Source: Hyphomicrobiaceae bacterium
GTDB lineage: Bacteria; Pseudomonadota; Alphaproteobacteria; Rhizobiales; Hyphomicrobiaceae
Direction of reading: 5' to 3'
NCBI GenBank assembly: GCA_021730785.1
Contig: JAKFWF010000002.1
Coordinates: forward strand, 92,181 to 156,180
DNA length: 64,000 nucleotides
Positions 46,562 through 58,647 of this stretch are shown here, one piece after another (position 1 is the first letter of the stretch; every line of letters begins with the position of its first letter). The notes under the pieces were generated by a model, which worked only from the letters and a program-made list of their open reading frames with translations, was not told the origin of the DNA and did no database searches. Position numbers and translations under genes: made by a program.

Positions 46562-47347
46562 AATGCCGCTGCGCTTGCCTGCGACTGCCAATGGCAGGAG
46601 CAGGCGAGTGTACGTGATTCTGATGCTACCGTTTCGGGGACGCCGGACGACAATGTCGGTGTCTTCGAGACGCGGCTCGTTGCTGACCAGCGTGTCGAGA
46701 TAGGCCTCCGACACCCACAGTCCAAGATCGTAATCAGGTTGGTCCTGGACGCGATGGCCCCGCGTTCTCGACTGCCAGTCCTCGCCATAGAAGACGACGC
46801 CGCGCCCGACATCCTGGAATACTAGGCTGCCGGGTCTGGCGCCAAGTCCAGCCAGGATGTAACGACCTTCCGCCTTTTCATTGAGAACCGACGTGAATTT
46901 CTGGCGGTCGAACTGTTCCGTTCGCCACAGTTCATAGACCGTCTGTAAACGGTGGCTGGCCGGCAAAGACGCAAGGTTGCGTCGTCTGCTGATGTATGCT
47001 TGGCCATCGCTCGTTGCCGCCATGTTCGCCAGGTGGACGAGACGCTGAATGGCCAGTCTGGGCGAACCGAAGATTTCGTCGCGCCACACGCTGTCGAACC
47101 ACGACAGCGCTATCCGCTTACCCGGGTTCTCGGCCAGGAAATAGGCAAGTGTCGCCAGTGAGACCTCGGACAAGTGGTGGGGACAGATGCGGATCAGGCA
47201 GGTTGATGGCAGTTCCGTAATGGCAATATAGCCGAGCGAGCGAAGCGAAAAATCGACGGCCTCGTCGCCAGCCGAAATCAACCTGCGTTGCGCCGCCGCA
47301 AGCCGCACCAAGACGCCATTGTCATCGATAAGATGGGTCGGATTCAT
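46484..47347 (-). CDS. Uncharacterised protein, 287 residues
   Basis: I do not recognise this protein. It is likely soluble, with no signal peptide after start 47347 (MNPTHLIDD). It has a helical middle (SPRLAIQRLVHLANMAA) and a more beta-rich end (LLLPLAVAGKRSGILSVSHL) that could be a PAS-like sensor fold. The frame is open upstream to 47428. It converges with and overlaps the gene at 45779 by 78 bases, which is unusual when both are real. Codon use in both frames outside the overlap looks genuine. Confidence 0.55.
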   Translation of the reverse strand: MNPTHLIDDNGVLVRLAAAQRRLISAGDEAVDFSLRSLGYIAITELPSTCLIRICPHHLSEVSLATLAYFLAENPGKRIALSWFDSVWRDEIFGSPRLAIQRLVHLANMAATSDGQAYISRRRNLASLPASHRLQTVYELWRTEQFDRQKFTSVLNEKAEGRYILAGLGARPGSLVFQDVGRGVVFYGEDWQSRTRGHRVQDQPDYDLGLWVSEAYLDTLVSNEPRLEDTDIVVRRPRNGSIRITYTRLLLPLAVAGKRSGILSVSHLDPGIDLRFNFKKISENIVD

Positions 47348-47567
47348 AGAAATTATTGGCGCTCTGACAGGCTTGGCGACAGCAGGCACAGGGCAGTGCA
47401 GCTGTGAGTGCAGCGACTTTGCCACCATTCAATTGCTGTAACCTATACGATTTTGAGAGTGTGCCGCAAGAACTCAACCGCCAAGCATTGGACAGGCACC
47501 AATCGCGTACTTAGCGTTGTTAGTATTCATGACCGACAACGCAGGTTGCTGCATGTTCAGAGGTTCC

Positions 47568-47801
47568 ATGACGTTTGAAGAAATTGAAAACGTGCTGGGC
47601 AAGGCTGTGGTCGATGCTGTTCAGGCAGCAATCGCACATGCTTTCATCGCGGCCCGCAACAGTCCCGGCGAACGTGGTGACGCCGCGCTGCAAAGCCTCA
47701 TGATTGCCATGCTCGGGTCCGTGGTGCGCCCGGAGAAAGACGAGTTGGAGGCCCAGGAGCTGATCATCCGATTGAAGCGCGCCGTGGACGGCGACTTCTG
47801 A
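47568..47801 (+). CDS. Small uncharacterised helical protein
   Basis: This frame encodes about 77 residues from ATG 47568 (MTFEEIENVLGKAV), with regular helices (AAIAHAFIAARNSP and EAQELIIRLKRAV). No family was recognised. An upstream ATG at 47517 adds 17 less typical residues. Composition is consistent with coding, but support is moderate. Confidence 0.5.
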   Translation: MTFEEIENVLGKAVVDAVQAAIAHAFIAARNSPGERGDAALQSLMIAMLGSVVRPEKDELEAQELIIRLKRAVDGDF

Positions 47802-47922
47802 GGCAGCTGCTGTCGATCACCAAGCGCGCATCTGTTTTGCATTTCGACAATTGACCACCCGTGCGATGTTGGGGAACGCGCCGAACCGGTGGCGCAAATC
47901 CAACCGACAACGGCCACTCGTG

Positions 47923-48816
47923 ATGCCAAACCCTGACATGCCGATGCCCGCCGGCCCGACCTCGGGCGCGTTCTATTCGCAGCGCCTGCGCCTGCACTAT
48001 GTGGACTGGGGCAACGGCACCGCGCCGCCGCTCATCCTGGTGCACGGTGGGCGCGACCATTGCCGCAACTGGGACTTCGTGGCCGAGCGCTTGGCGCACC
48101 GCTACCACATCATCGCGCCCGACCTGCGTGGGCATGGCGACAGCCAGTGGGCGCAAAGCGGCGCTTACAATGCCGCTTCATTTGTCTATGACCTCGCGCA
48201 GCTGATCGACAGTCTGAAGCTCGCGCCCGTCACGATCATCGCGCACTCGCTCGGCGGCATGATCGCTTTGCGCTATGCCGGCCTGTTTCCTGATCGCGTG
48301 TCGCGCATCGTCGCGATCGAAGGACTGGGATTCTCGCCAAAGTCGATCGCCGAGCGCAACGCCCAACCCTTCCACGCGCGACTTGCCACTTGGATGGGCG
48401 AACAGCGCGCCCTCGCCGGCCGCCAGCCGAAACGCTATGCGACGCTGGACGAGGCCGTGGCCCGCATGCGCGCCGAGAACAAGCACTTGAGCGAGCGCCA
48501 GGCGCTGCATCTCACCCGGTTCGGGGTCAATCAAAACGAGGACGGCACCTACAGCTGGAAGTTCGACAACTACCTGCGTTCGTGGCCGCCCAGTGATATG
48601 ACGCAGGCCGAGACCGAGGAACTGTGGGGACGGATCATCTGTCCGACGCTGTTGGTCTACGGCGGCGACAGCTGGGCGTCGAACCCCGAGACGGACGGAC
48701 GCGTGCATCATTTCAAGAGCGCCCGCGTCGTCTCCATCCCAGGCGCCAGCCACTGGGTGCATCACGACCAGCTGGACGCCTTCATGGCCGTGACAGAAGC
48801 GTTTCTTGGGGCATGA
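47923..48816 (+). CDS. Alpha/beta hydrolase
   Basis: This 297-residue enzyme has the oxyanion-hole motif LVHGGRDHCRNWD, APDLRGHGDS, the nucleophile elbow AHSLGGMIAL with Ser, and the catalytic His in GASHWVHHDQ. It is a cytoplasmic hydrolase of unknown ester or C-C substrate. The start at 47923 is one of several close ATGs (47938, 47944). Its last 45 bases (residues LDAFMAVTEAFLGA and stop) form the beginning of the first unit of the tandem array downstream. Confidence 0.85.
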   Translation: MPNPDMPMPAGPTSGAFYSQRLRLHYVDWGNGTAPPLILVHGGRDHCRNWDFVAERLAHRYHIIAPDLRGHGDSQWAQSGAYNAASFVYDLAQLIDSLKLAPVTIIAHSLGGMIALRYAGLFPDRVSRIVAIEGLGFSPKSIAERNAQPFHARLATWMGEQRALAGRQPKRYATLDEAVARMRAENKHLSERQALHLTRFGVNQNEDGTYSWKFDNYLRSWPPSDMTQAETEELWGRIICPTLLVYGGDSWASNPETDGRVHHFKSARVVSIPGASHWVHHDQLDAFMAVTEAFLGA

Positions 48817-49719
48817 ACGTAGGTTGGGTTAGGCGCCAGTTTGTGCCGTAACCCAACATTCCACGGGCGGTCCGAGTCGTTGGGTTACGACCGGCAAGAG
48901 GGCCGGTCTAACCCAACCTACGGCTAATTCTGGACGCCTTCATGGCCGTGACAGAAGCTTTTCTTGGGGCATGAACGTGGGTTGGGTTAGGCGCCAGTTT
49001 GCGCCGTAACCCAACATTCCACGGGCGGTCCGAGTCGTTGGGTTACGACCGGCAAGAGGGCCGGTCTAACGCAACCTACGGCTAACTCTGGACGCCTTCA
49101 TGGCCGTGACAGAAGCGCATCTTGAGGCATGAACGTAGGTTGGGTTAGGCGCCTGTTTGCGCCGTAACCCAACATTCCACGGGCGTTCCGAGCCGTTGGG
49201 TTACGACCGGCAAGAGGGCCGGTCTAACCCAACCTACGGCTAATTCTGGACGCCTTCATGGCCGTGACAGAAGCGTTTCTTGGGGCATGAACGTAGGTTG
49301 GGTTAGGCGCCAGTTTGCGCCGTAACCCAACATTCCACGGGCGTTCCGAGCCGTTGGGTTACGACCGGCAAGAGGGCTGGTCTAACCCAACCTACGGCTA
49401 ATTCTGGACGCCTTCATGGCCGTGACAGAAGCGCATCTTGAGGCATGAACGTAGGTTGGGTTAGGCGCCAGTTTTCGCCGTAACCCAACATTCCACGGGC
49501 GTTCCGAGCCGTTGGGTTACGACCGGCAAGAGGGCTGGTCTAACCCAACCTACGGCTAATTCTGGACGCCTTCACGGCCGTGACAGAAGCGTTTCTTGGG
49601 GCATGAACGTAGGTTGGGTTAGGCGCCAGTTTGCGCCGTAACCCAACATTCCACGGGCGGTCCGAGTCGTTGGGTTACGACCGGCAAGAGGGCCGGTCTA
49701 ACCCAACCTACGGCTAATT
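48772..49719. repeat. Tandem array of six 158-bp units
   Basis: Units begin at CTGGACGCC at 48772, 48930, 49088, 49246, 49404 and 49562, a constant 158-base spacing. Each unit holds the last 45 bases of the alpha/beta hydrolase gene (stop codon kept) plus a 105-base palindromic element and a short linker. Units differ at few positions. Units 3 and 5 share CATCTTGAGG, while the others have TTTCTTGGGG. Units 1, 2 and 6 share GGTCCGAGTCG, while 3-5 have GTTCCGAGCCG. The array ends where the stop codon of the minus-strand ligase gene begins. Confidence 0.95.
48818..48922. mobile_element. MITE-like palindromic element (first of six copies)
   Basis: The 105-base element has perfect 15-base terminal inverted repeats (CGTAGGTTGGGTTAG and CTAACCCAACCTACG) and a second internal pair (CGTAACCCAA and TTGGGTTACG). 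It has no coding capacity. Repeats with this GTAGGTTGGGTTA terminus occur in many bacterial genomes and are probably miniature elements. Here it lies directly after the hydrolase stop codon. Confidence 0.8.
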
Positions 49720-51693
49720 CGCGACCGGCGCGTGGACCCCGTTGCCGTTGACCGTAACTCCGACGCCGTTGGCTGCCACCTGGGGCCTGGCGACGATGCC
49801 GCAGCGCTCTTCGGCCGCCGCTAAGATCTGCCCCAACAGCTCCGAGTAGCGAATGCCGGCGAAGCCCGCCATGATGTTGAGCTTGCCATCCCAGCACCAG
49901 CCTGGATTGGGGTTGACTTCCAGCAGTTTCACTTCGCCGTTGGCGTCGGCGCGGAAATCGAAGCGGGCATACTCGCGGCAACCCAACCGCTCGAACAGCC
50001 GTGCCGAATGCTCGATCATCTGCGATTGCACATGATCGGGCAGTTGCGCCTCGTGATACTTGATCTGCGTCCAGTAGGGGCTGTCCGGCTCCCACTTCGA
50101 CTCGTAGCCGAGGATTTTCGGCAGTTTCGGATCTAGCCGCGAGTAGTCGACTTCCAGAATGGGCAGCGCACGCAGCCCCTGGTCCGGGTTGCCGATCAGG
50201 CTGACCGAGTATTCCGCGCCCGATAGATATTCCTGCACCAGAACCGGTCGGCGCGGAAACTCGGTGCGCAGGCGCTCCAGATAGTCGAGCAGCGCACTCT
50301 GGTTGCGAACCACCGCGTCCTTGGTGATGCCCTGGGAACTGTCGCCGTAGTTGGGCTTCAGGATCGCCGGGAACACCGAGGGCAGCGTCGCGCCCTGGTC
50401 GCCGGGCCGCACGTAGGTTTCGAGCGGCACGGGGATGTCGAGCGACGCGGCAACGGCCCGCACCAGCCCCTTGTCGTAGCAGGCCGCCAGCGCCGGTGCG
50501 GCAGCGCCGGTGTACGGCAGCCCCAGCACGTCGAGGAGTGCCGGTACGTGCAGTTCCTTGAACGGATCGTTGTTCAAGCCCTCGTCGCAGAAGTTCAGGA
50601 TCAAGTCGGTGCGCAGGCCGCTCAGATCGCGTTCCAGCGTCGCGTGATTGTCGAGGAAGCGGAACTTGTAGTTGGGCAACTCCGACAGGGCGTCCTTCAA
50701 CTTGCGGACGGTATCGAGGTCTTCCGGGTTGAACGTGCCGCCACGCTTGACCTGGTCGGGCAGGCGCGGATCGCCCATCAGCACGGTGACGTCGATCTGC
50801 TGCACCTTGGCCTTGGCCTTGCGAGCGGGCAATTGTGGCGCATCGGCGGTCAGCAGAATTCGGCGCGCCATCATGCCGAGGTCCTGGTCGCGATCGGACT
50901 GGGCTTCGGCGGTGCCGTGGTGGCGGACGTTGCGGAACCCGCACTTCTCCAGCAGCCGCGCGATGCCATCCTTGGTGTAGAGGCGCTCGGCATAGAACTG
51001 GTCGGCGATCACGCCGCTCTCGTCATGCACGATGACTTCGCGGCTGATCAGCCGGTCGCCGTCCTGGCTGAGCGAGCGCTCGCGGCACACGAAGTGGTGT
51101 TCGTCGATCCACTCCCAGGAGCGGCGGTCGAAGTGCTCCGCCATGAAGGCGCCGTCGGTGATGTCGAGCACGATCTGGCCCGTGGGGCGCAGGATCTTGC
51201 CGACCATGCTGAGCACCTTCTCGTCGTCCTTCTTGTTCGAGAAGTAGCCAAACGAGTTGCCCATGATGGCGACACAGTCGAACGTGTTTTCGGGCAGGCG
51301 CGGATTGCGGGCGTCGCCTTCCTTGAAGACGACGTGCAGGCCCTCGCTCTGGGCACGCTTCTTGGCGAGACGGATGAGGTAGCGCGAGCGGTCGACGCCG
51401 TTGACTTGGCGGAACCCGCGGCGGGCGAGCTCGAGGCAGTGGCGCCCTTGTCCGCAGCACAGATCGAGGATCGTGCTGTGCGGCTGGATCGCCGCCGCCG
51501 ACATGATGAAGTCCACCTCCCGGCGGGTATTCTCGATGTTCTCTACGACATCGCCGTCGGTCTTGACGTAGAGGGCATTGAACAGTTTCCGCCACCACTC
51601 GGCGGGCAGATGGGCCTCGAGATCACCGACCGGACCGAGGCACGAGCGCACAGGTTGGCGCTTTGGCCGCTTCGCCTTGGAAGCTGTTGCCAT
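49714..51693 (-). CDS. Fusion: SAM-dependent methyltransferase + ATP-grasp (D-Ala-D-Ala ligase-like)
   Basis: This 659-residue protein has a class I methyltransferase domain (about residues 40-285) with motif I STILDLCCGQGRHCLELA, NGVDRSRYLI and DCVAIMGNSFGYF. From about residue 310 an ATP-grasp ligase follows, with GLPYTGAAAPALAACYDKGL, the ATP-binding PAILKPNYGDSSQGI, and LLEVNPNPGWCWD with metal ligands. It may both methylate and ligate an amino acid or peptide-like substrate. The partner is unknown. Start 51693 (MATASK) is preferred over 51759. Its stop codon forms the edge of the 158-bp array. Confidence 0.85.
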   Translation of the reverse strand: MATASKAKRPKRQPVRSCLGPVGDLEAHLPAEWWRKLFNALYVKTDGDVVENIENTRREVDFIMSAAAIQPHSTILDLCCGQGRHCLELARRGFRQVNGVDRSRYLIRLAKKRAQSEGLHVVFKEGDARNPRLPENTFDCVAIMGNSFGYFSNKKDDEKVLSMVGKILRPTGQIVLDITDGAFMAEHFDRRSWEWIDEHHFVCRERSLSQDGDRLISREVIVHDESGVIADQFYAERLYTKDGIARLLEKCGFRNVRHHGTAEAQSDRDQDLGMMARRILLTADAPQLPARKAKAKVQQIDVTVLMGDPRLPDQVKRGGTFNPEDLDTVRKLKDALSELPNYKFRFLDNHATLERDLSGLRTDLILNFCDEGLNNDPFKELHVPALLDVLGLPYTGAAAPALAACYDKGLVRAVAASLDIPVPLETYVRPGDQGATLPSVFPAILKPNYGDSSQGITKDAVVRNQSALLDYLERLRTEFPRRPVLVQEYLSGAEYSVSLIGNPDQGLRALPILEVDYSRLDPKLPKILGYESKWEPDSPYWTQIKYHEAQLPDHVQSQMIEHSARLFERLGCREYARFDFRADANGEVKLLEVNPNPGWCWDGKLNIMAGFAGIRYSELLGQILAAAEERCGIVARPQVAANGVGVTVNGNGVHAPVAN

Positions 51694-52038
51694 GATGGAC
51701 GAGAAACCTCCCCTGGTGTGCCGCCGGTCGTCATTCGTGCCGGACGGGAGTGGCTGCACGCAACAGCAAACGACCGTCAGGCTGCGGCTTCGATGTATGG
51801 TTAAACTGAGACCCCGCTGGCCTCTCGCAGTCGGCGATCCTTAACGCCGCTGTGACCGATTGCAAGCAGGAAGGTGGGGATAACTCGTGTCCAATTCCAG
51901 ATGTGATCGTTCACCTGTTGGCAAGTCTTTTTGGCGAACCGGCAGCCCTCGTTCCGTAGGCCCTCAAGCGAGAATAAAAATGGTGCTGGCCGACGCGCGG
52001 CCAACACCCTGGCAAAATAATGCTCTTAGTTCAGGCGC
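51694..52038. other. Intergenic region with ppiC terminator
   Basis: This gap of 345 bases lies upstream of the methyltransferase-ligase gene and downstream of ppiC. It contains the minus-strand terminator at 51973-52008 and presumably the promoter of the fusion gene. No gene was recognised. Confidence 0.6.
51973..52008 (-). terminator. Rho-independent terminator of ppiC
   Basis: On the minus strand GGTGTTGGCC and GGCCAGCACC pair over 10 positions (one G-U) around loop GCGCGTC and are followed by ATTTTTATT. It lies 31 bases after the ppiC stop. Confidence 0.85.
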
Positions 52039-52935
52039 TCATTGCTTCGGCGGCTGGGCGCCTGGCGCTGCCTTTTCGGCTTCAACCTGCTTTTTCACTT
52101 CCGGATCGACATACTCGAGCTTGGCCTTCGCGCGCAGTCCATCGAGCGCCTCTTGGGCCTTCTTGTGCATCAGCGACGCCATCACCCGTTCCTTGATCTC
52201 GGCGAACTCTGGGATCTTGGGGGCGGGCTTCGCACGGCGCTCGTCGACCTTGATGATATGCCAGCCGAACTGGGTCTGGATCGGCGCCGACACTTCGCCT
52301 GCCTTGAGTTTGAAGGCCGCCTCTTCGAACTGCGGCACCATCTGGCCGCGGCCGAAAAAGCCGAGGCTGCCGCCGTCTTCCTTGCTGCCGGGGTCGAGCG
52401 AGTTCGCCTTGGCGGCCTCCGCGAACGCCTTTTCATCGCCAGGCTTCAGGGCTGCGGCGATTTCCTTGGCCTTGGCCTCGTCCTTCACCAGGATGTGGCT
52501 CGCCTTGACCTCGTCCTCGGGCTTGGCCTGGGTGATCGCTGCCACCTGGGTGTCATAGAGCTGGCGTGCTTCGGCTTCGGTGACGGACGCCTTCACGCTC
52601 GTGTCAAAAAATGTTTCGCGCAGCGCGCGCCGCCGCCAGTACTGCAGGCGCTCGTCGAAGGCGGCGCCGGTACCAAGCTTTTGCGTCTCGGCTGCTTCGG
52701 CGAACAGCTGGTTCTCGATCAGATACTCGATGAGCACCCGGCGGCGGGTGAGTTCCGGCAGGTTGCCAATGTCGGCGCCGATTTCAGCCTCGGCATATTT
52801 CAAATCGTTCTCGGTAAGGGTCTTGCCGTTCACCTTGGCGACGATCTTGTCCTGCGCCAGCGCAATCGGAGCCGAGAGGAGCAAGGCGACGGCAAACGCG
52901 CCGGCCAGCGGCGTACGGGATTTTGGTGTTCTCAC
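52039..52935 (-). CDS. Periplasmic peptidyl-prolyl isomerase, parvulin (PpiC/SurA-like)
   Basis: This 298-residue protein has a signal peptide ([16 protein letters not shown]), a SurA-like N-terminal helical part ([20 protein letters not shown]) and a parvulin domain around residues 140-235. The domain holds [33 protein letters not shown] and [14 protein letters not shown]. It helps fold outer-membrane or periplasmic proteins. A divergent position relative to secA is common in alphaproteobacteria. The C-terminal tail is Lys/Glu/Pro-rich. Confidence 0.92.
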   Translation of the reverse strand: MRTPKSRTPLAGAFAVALLLSAPIALAQDKIVAKVNGKTLTENDLKYAEAEIGADIGNLPELTRRRVLIEYLIENQLFAEAAETQKLGTGAAFDERLQYWRRRALRETFFDTSVKASVTEAEARQLYDTQVAAITQAKPEDEVKASHILVKDEAKAKEIAAALKPGDEKAFAEAAKANSLDPGSKEDGGSLGFFGRGQMVPQFEEAAFKLKAGEVSAPIQTQFGWHIIKVDERRAKPAPKIPEFAEIKERVMASLMHKKAQEALDGLRAKAKLEYVDPEVKKQVEAEKAAPGAQPPKQ

Positions 52936-53336
52936 GGACTGATCCTCGGCTCGGCTGCAGAAAACAGATTTCCCGCGTGCTCATAGACCGTCTTCAACGC
53001 GACTGCCAAGTTAACAAATGGACAGATGACACCATTGCGGCGGCATGGCACACGGCCAGCTGTCAAAGTTCCGTGATTCATTGACAATGCGGGGGGGCGG
53101 TCCTTATTTCAGGCCAATCAAATGAGACTTTCGCCTAACCACGTTGTCCAGCGAGATTAGACTTTGTTGCCCCGTCGTCTGCGGCGGCAGCTTTTGCTCG
53201 AACAAGGTGGCGCTGCGCGATCCTGAGGCCTGCATCAAGAACCGCATGAACTGACGCACCACCGCACATCACGCCGGCCCAGGCAGCCAACCCGGCATCG
53301 GCTCGGCCTTACGTTGAAAGATCGAGGACTAGCAAG
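52936..53336. promoter_or_regulatory. Divergent ppiC-secA promoter region
   Basis: This 401-base gap contains the control regions of both genes. The only clear element is the sigma-70-like promoter at 53081-53109 facing secA. No SecM-like secreted peptide ORF was seen upstream of secA. Confidence 0.6.
53081..53109 (+). promoter_or_regulatory. Candidate secA promoter
   Basis: TTGACA (perfect -35) and TTATTT are separated by 17 bases, giving a likely housekeeping promoter about 230 bases before the secA start codon. The G-rich spacer is unusual. Confidence 0.5.
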
Positions 53337-56186
<2,850 letters not shown>

Positions 56187-56243
56187 CGGGTGCGGGTCAT
56201 CCATCCTGGCGGTTCGAAACACCAGCCAGGCTCTGATGTCCCG

Positions 56244-56876
56244 ATGCCCCTCGTTTCTCGGCCAGTCGCACATCGATGGGTGCCGCCGCGCACCCCTCTG
56301 GCGCAGCCGGGCCAACGCGTTGGACTGCTGGGCGGATCGTTCAATCCGCCGCATGCGGGCCACGTGCAGATTAGCAAGATCGCACTGGCGCGGTTGCAGC
56401 TCGACCGGCTCTGGTGGGTCGTCACGCCTGGCAATCCGTTGAAATTCAATGGAAATCTGCCATCTCTTGACGACCGGATCGCCGCTTGCCGGCGGTTGCT
56501 GGCAACGCCGAAGGTGGCGGTCACCGGGTTCGAGGCGGAACTGGGCACGCCGTTCACCGCGGCCACCGTCGATTTTCTGCGCCGCCGCTATCCAGCCGTT
56601 CACTTCGTGTGGATCATGGGCGCCGACAATCTGGCGACATTCCACCGCTGGCAACGCTGGCACGCGATCGCGGCAAGCGTGCCGATTGCGGTCGTCGACC
56701 GGCCGCGCTGGCGATTGGCTGCCATGGCCTCGCCTGCCGCGCGATCGTTGGCCCGCAGCTTCGTGCCGGAGCGTGCAGCAGGTCGACTGGCCATGCGCCG
56801 GTCCCCCGCCTTCACTTTGTTATCGGGGCCGCTCTCGACGCTGTCATCGACCCGATTGCGGTCCGGCAGACACTGA
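56244..56876 (+). CDS. nadD: Nicotinate-nucleotide adenylyltransferase
   Basis: This 210-residue enzyme has the nucleotidyltransferase motif LLGGSFNPPHAGHV, WIMGADNLATFHRWQRW with substrate residues, and SSTRLR near the C-terminus in place of the usual ISSTxIR. It makes deamido-NAD from nicotinate mononucleotide in the cytoplasm. The start may be ATG 56244 or 56190. nadD, rsfS and rlmH follow in the usual order, here with a 238-base gap before rsfS. Confidence 0.92.
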   Translation: MPLVSRPVAHRWVPPRTPLAQPGQRVGLLGGSFNPPHAGHVQISKIALARLQLDRLWWVVTPGNPLKFNGNLPSLDDRIAACRRLLATPKVAVTGFEAELGTPFTAATVDFLRRRYPAVHFVWIMGADNLATFHRWQRWHAIAASVPIAVVDRPRWRLAAMASPAARSLARSFVPERAAGRLAMRRSPAFTLLSGPLSTLSSTRLRSGRH

Positions 56877-57114
56877 TTTGTTGCCGATTTGCTGCGGGCG
56901 TGGGTGGTGTTTACTGGTTCACGACCTGAATTCGCACAGTGCGCAATTGAAAAGTCACCCCGAAGCAGACTATTCTAGTACTGGTATCCCACCTTTCAAC
57001 TGGGCGTACAGTTTGTGTCAGGCAGCTTATTCGGCAAGACACCATGGCCCCGCTGCGGGGTGGAGATCGGCTCCGCGCAGCAATGAGAAGCAGCAGAAGG
57101 AATATCACCGGCAT

Positions 57115-57525
57115 ATGAGAACCGCGCATGAGAGCGCCGCCAGCGGCGTTGCTCCAGCTGAGCTCGTCTCACCGCAGATCAGCTCATCGAACCTCCTTGA
57201 TCGGATCACGATCTGGCTCGACGAGGCAAAGGCCGAAGATATCGTTTCGATTGACCTCGCTGGTAAATCCAGCATCGCCGACAGCATGATGATTGCGTCC
57301 GGCCGCACCGACCGCCACGTGGGTGCCATCGCCGACCAGCTCCAGCGTCACCTGAAGGAAGCCGGTTGCCGCAAGCTGCGCGTCGAAGGCATGCAGACTT
57401 GTGACTGGGTGCTGATCGATACCGGCGATCTGATCATTCATCTCTTCCGGCCCGAGGTGCGCGAATTCTATAATCTGGAAAAGATGTGGTCGGGCGACCG
57501 GCCGCCTGAGCAAGCGTCGCACTGA
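57115..57525 (+). CDS. rsfS: Ribosomal silencing factor RsfS
   Basis: This 136-residue protein contains the RsfS domain: EDIVSIDLAGKSSIADSMMI, ASGRTDRHVGAIADQL and DWVLIDTGDLIIHLF, with the final FYNLEKMW. RsfS binds L14 and blocks subunit joining in starvation. About 25 extra residues precede the domain. It lies six bases before rlmH. Confidence 0.93.
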   Translation: MRTAHESAASGVAPAELVSPQISSSNLLDRITIWLDEAKAEDIVSIDLAGKSSIADSMMIASGRTDRHVGAIADQLQRHLKEAGCRKLRVEGMQTCDWVLIDTGDLIIHLFRPEVREFYNLEKMWSGDRPPEQASH

Positions 57526-57531
57526 CGCCGC

Positions 57532-58017
57532 ATGCGGCTCGTGATTGCGGCGGTCGGGCGGCTGAAGGACGGCCCCGAGCGGGACCTGCTCGACCGGTAT
57601 GTCAAACGCGTCGGTCAGGCCGGACGCGCGCTTGGCTTGAATTCCATCGACCTGTTCGAGATCCCGGAAGGGCGTAGCAGTAGTACCGCTCAGCTGCGGC
57701 AGGTCGACGAGGCGGCGCGGCTTTTGAAGCAAGTTTCAAATGCCGAAGTCCTCGTGGCACTCGATGAAGGCGGCCGTGCCATGACCAGCCGTACGTTCGC
57801 CGAACTGATCGCCAAACAGCGCGACCGCGGCGCCCATAGCCTCGCCTTCCTGATCGGCGGCCCCGACGGCCACGGCGACGCCATCACCGCCAAGGCCGAT
57901 TTCACTCTGTCGCTCGGGCCGATGACGCTGCCGCACGGCCTCGCCCGCATCGTGCTCGCCGAACAGCTGTACCGCGCCACTACGATCCTGGCGGGCCATC
58001 CCTATCATCGTGACTGA
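57532..58017 (+). CDS. rlmH: 23S rRNA (pseudouridine-1915 N3)-methyltransferase
   Basis: This 161-residue SPOUT methyltransferase has FLIGGPDGHGDAIT and the C-terminal SLGPMTLPHGLARIVLAEQL followed by YRA and HPYHRD, the signature of RlmH. It methylates pseudouridine 1915 in helix 69 of 23S rRNA. It is next to rsfS, and its last 38 bases overlap the end of a convergent membrane-protein gene. Confidence 0.95.
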   Translation: MRLVIAAVGRLKDGPERDLLDRYVKRVGQAGRALGLNSIDLFEIPEGRSSSTAQLRQVDEAARLLKQVSNAEVLVALDEGGRAMTSRTFAELIAKQRDRGAHSLAFLIGGPDGHGDAITAKADFTLSLGPMTLPHGLARIVLAEQLYRATTILAGHPYHRD

Positions 58018-58612
58018 GGCGCGCCCAGGTACGCAGCGCGATTCCCGACAGTATGGTGATCGCGAAACCGCCCGCAACGAAGATGATGTTGGCCGCCCAG
58101 TCGGGTCTGGGGCTCAGCACCTTGCCGGAGAGCACCAGGATCATGACGCCACCGATCGCCGCGATCCCTTGCGCCGCAGCGAGCAGGGCTGCAGCCGTGA
58201 GGTAGCGTGACTGACGGGTGACGCTTTCACGATTGGCGAGCAGCACCGAGTAGCTATAACCTAAGGTGGCGATCAGCAGCATGCCCACACCATATTGCCA
58301 GCCGTGCTGCCATCTGAGGCCTGACAGCATGTAGACCGACAGCATCGACAAAGCACCTGCGCCCCAGGTCCACGCCATCAGCCGCGCGTTGCGCTGGGAG
58401 GCGGTTGCGATCGTATCCCCATCACGCCGGATGACGCCGCCCTCCCAGTAGGGTGCGTTGACTTTCAGGCTGACCAGCACCGCCATGATGGGCAGGAACA
58501 ATGCTGCCGTTCCCGACACCCAGGGCGCACGCAGGCTCGCTCCGATCACCTGCCCCAGGATGGCCGGCACGAACGCGGCAAGTAGCCAAGGAATGAACGG
58601 CCTGACCGACAT
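57980..58612 (-). CDS. Uncharacterised membrane protein, paralog 1
   Basis: This 210-residue protein has six hydrophobic segments. The C-terminal DWAANIIFVAGGFAITILSG resembles FTDWPAKHIMFFGAVGVAAI in the next gene, so the two are probably diverged paralogs. No family is recognised. It overlaps the rlmH end. Confidence 0.7.
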   Translation of the reverse strand: MSVRPFIPWLLAAFVPAILGQVIGASLRAPWVSGTAALFLPIMAVLVSLKVNAPYWEGGVIRRDGDTIATASQRNARLMAWTWGAGALSMLSVYMLSGLRWQHGWQYGVGMLLIATLGYSYSVLLANRESVTRQSRYLTAAALLAAAQGIAAIGGVMILVLSGKVLSPRPDWAANIIFVAGGFAITILSGIALRTWARLSHDDRDGPPGS

Positions 58613-58647
58613 GAACGCACGACCACCATTGACCCGAAGGCGCCAAC

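Noticed and set aside
48772..49719. CRISPR array.
   Set aside because: Units are contiguous 158-bp tandem repeats with no unique spacers, contain a gene end and an inverted-repeat element, and no cas genes are near.
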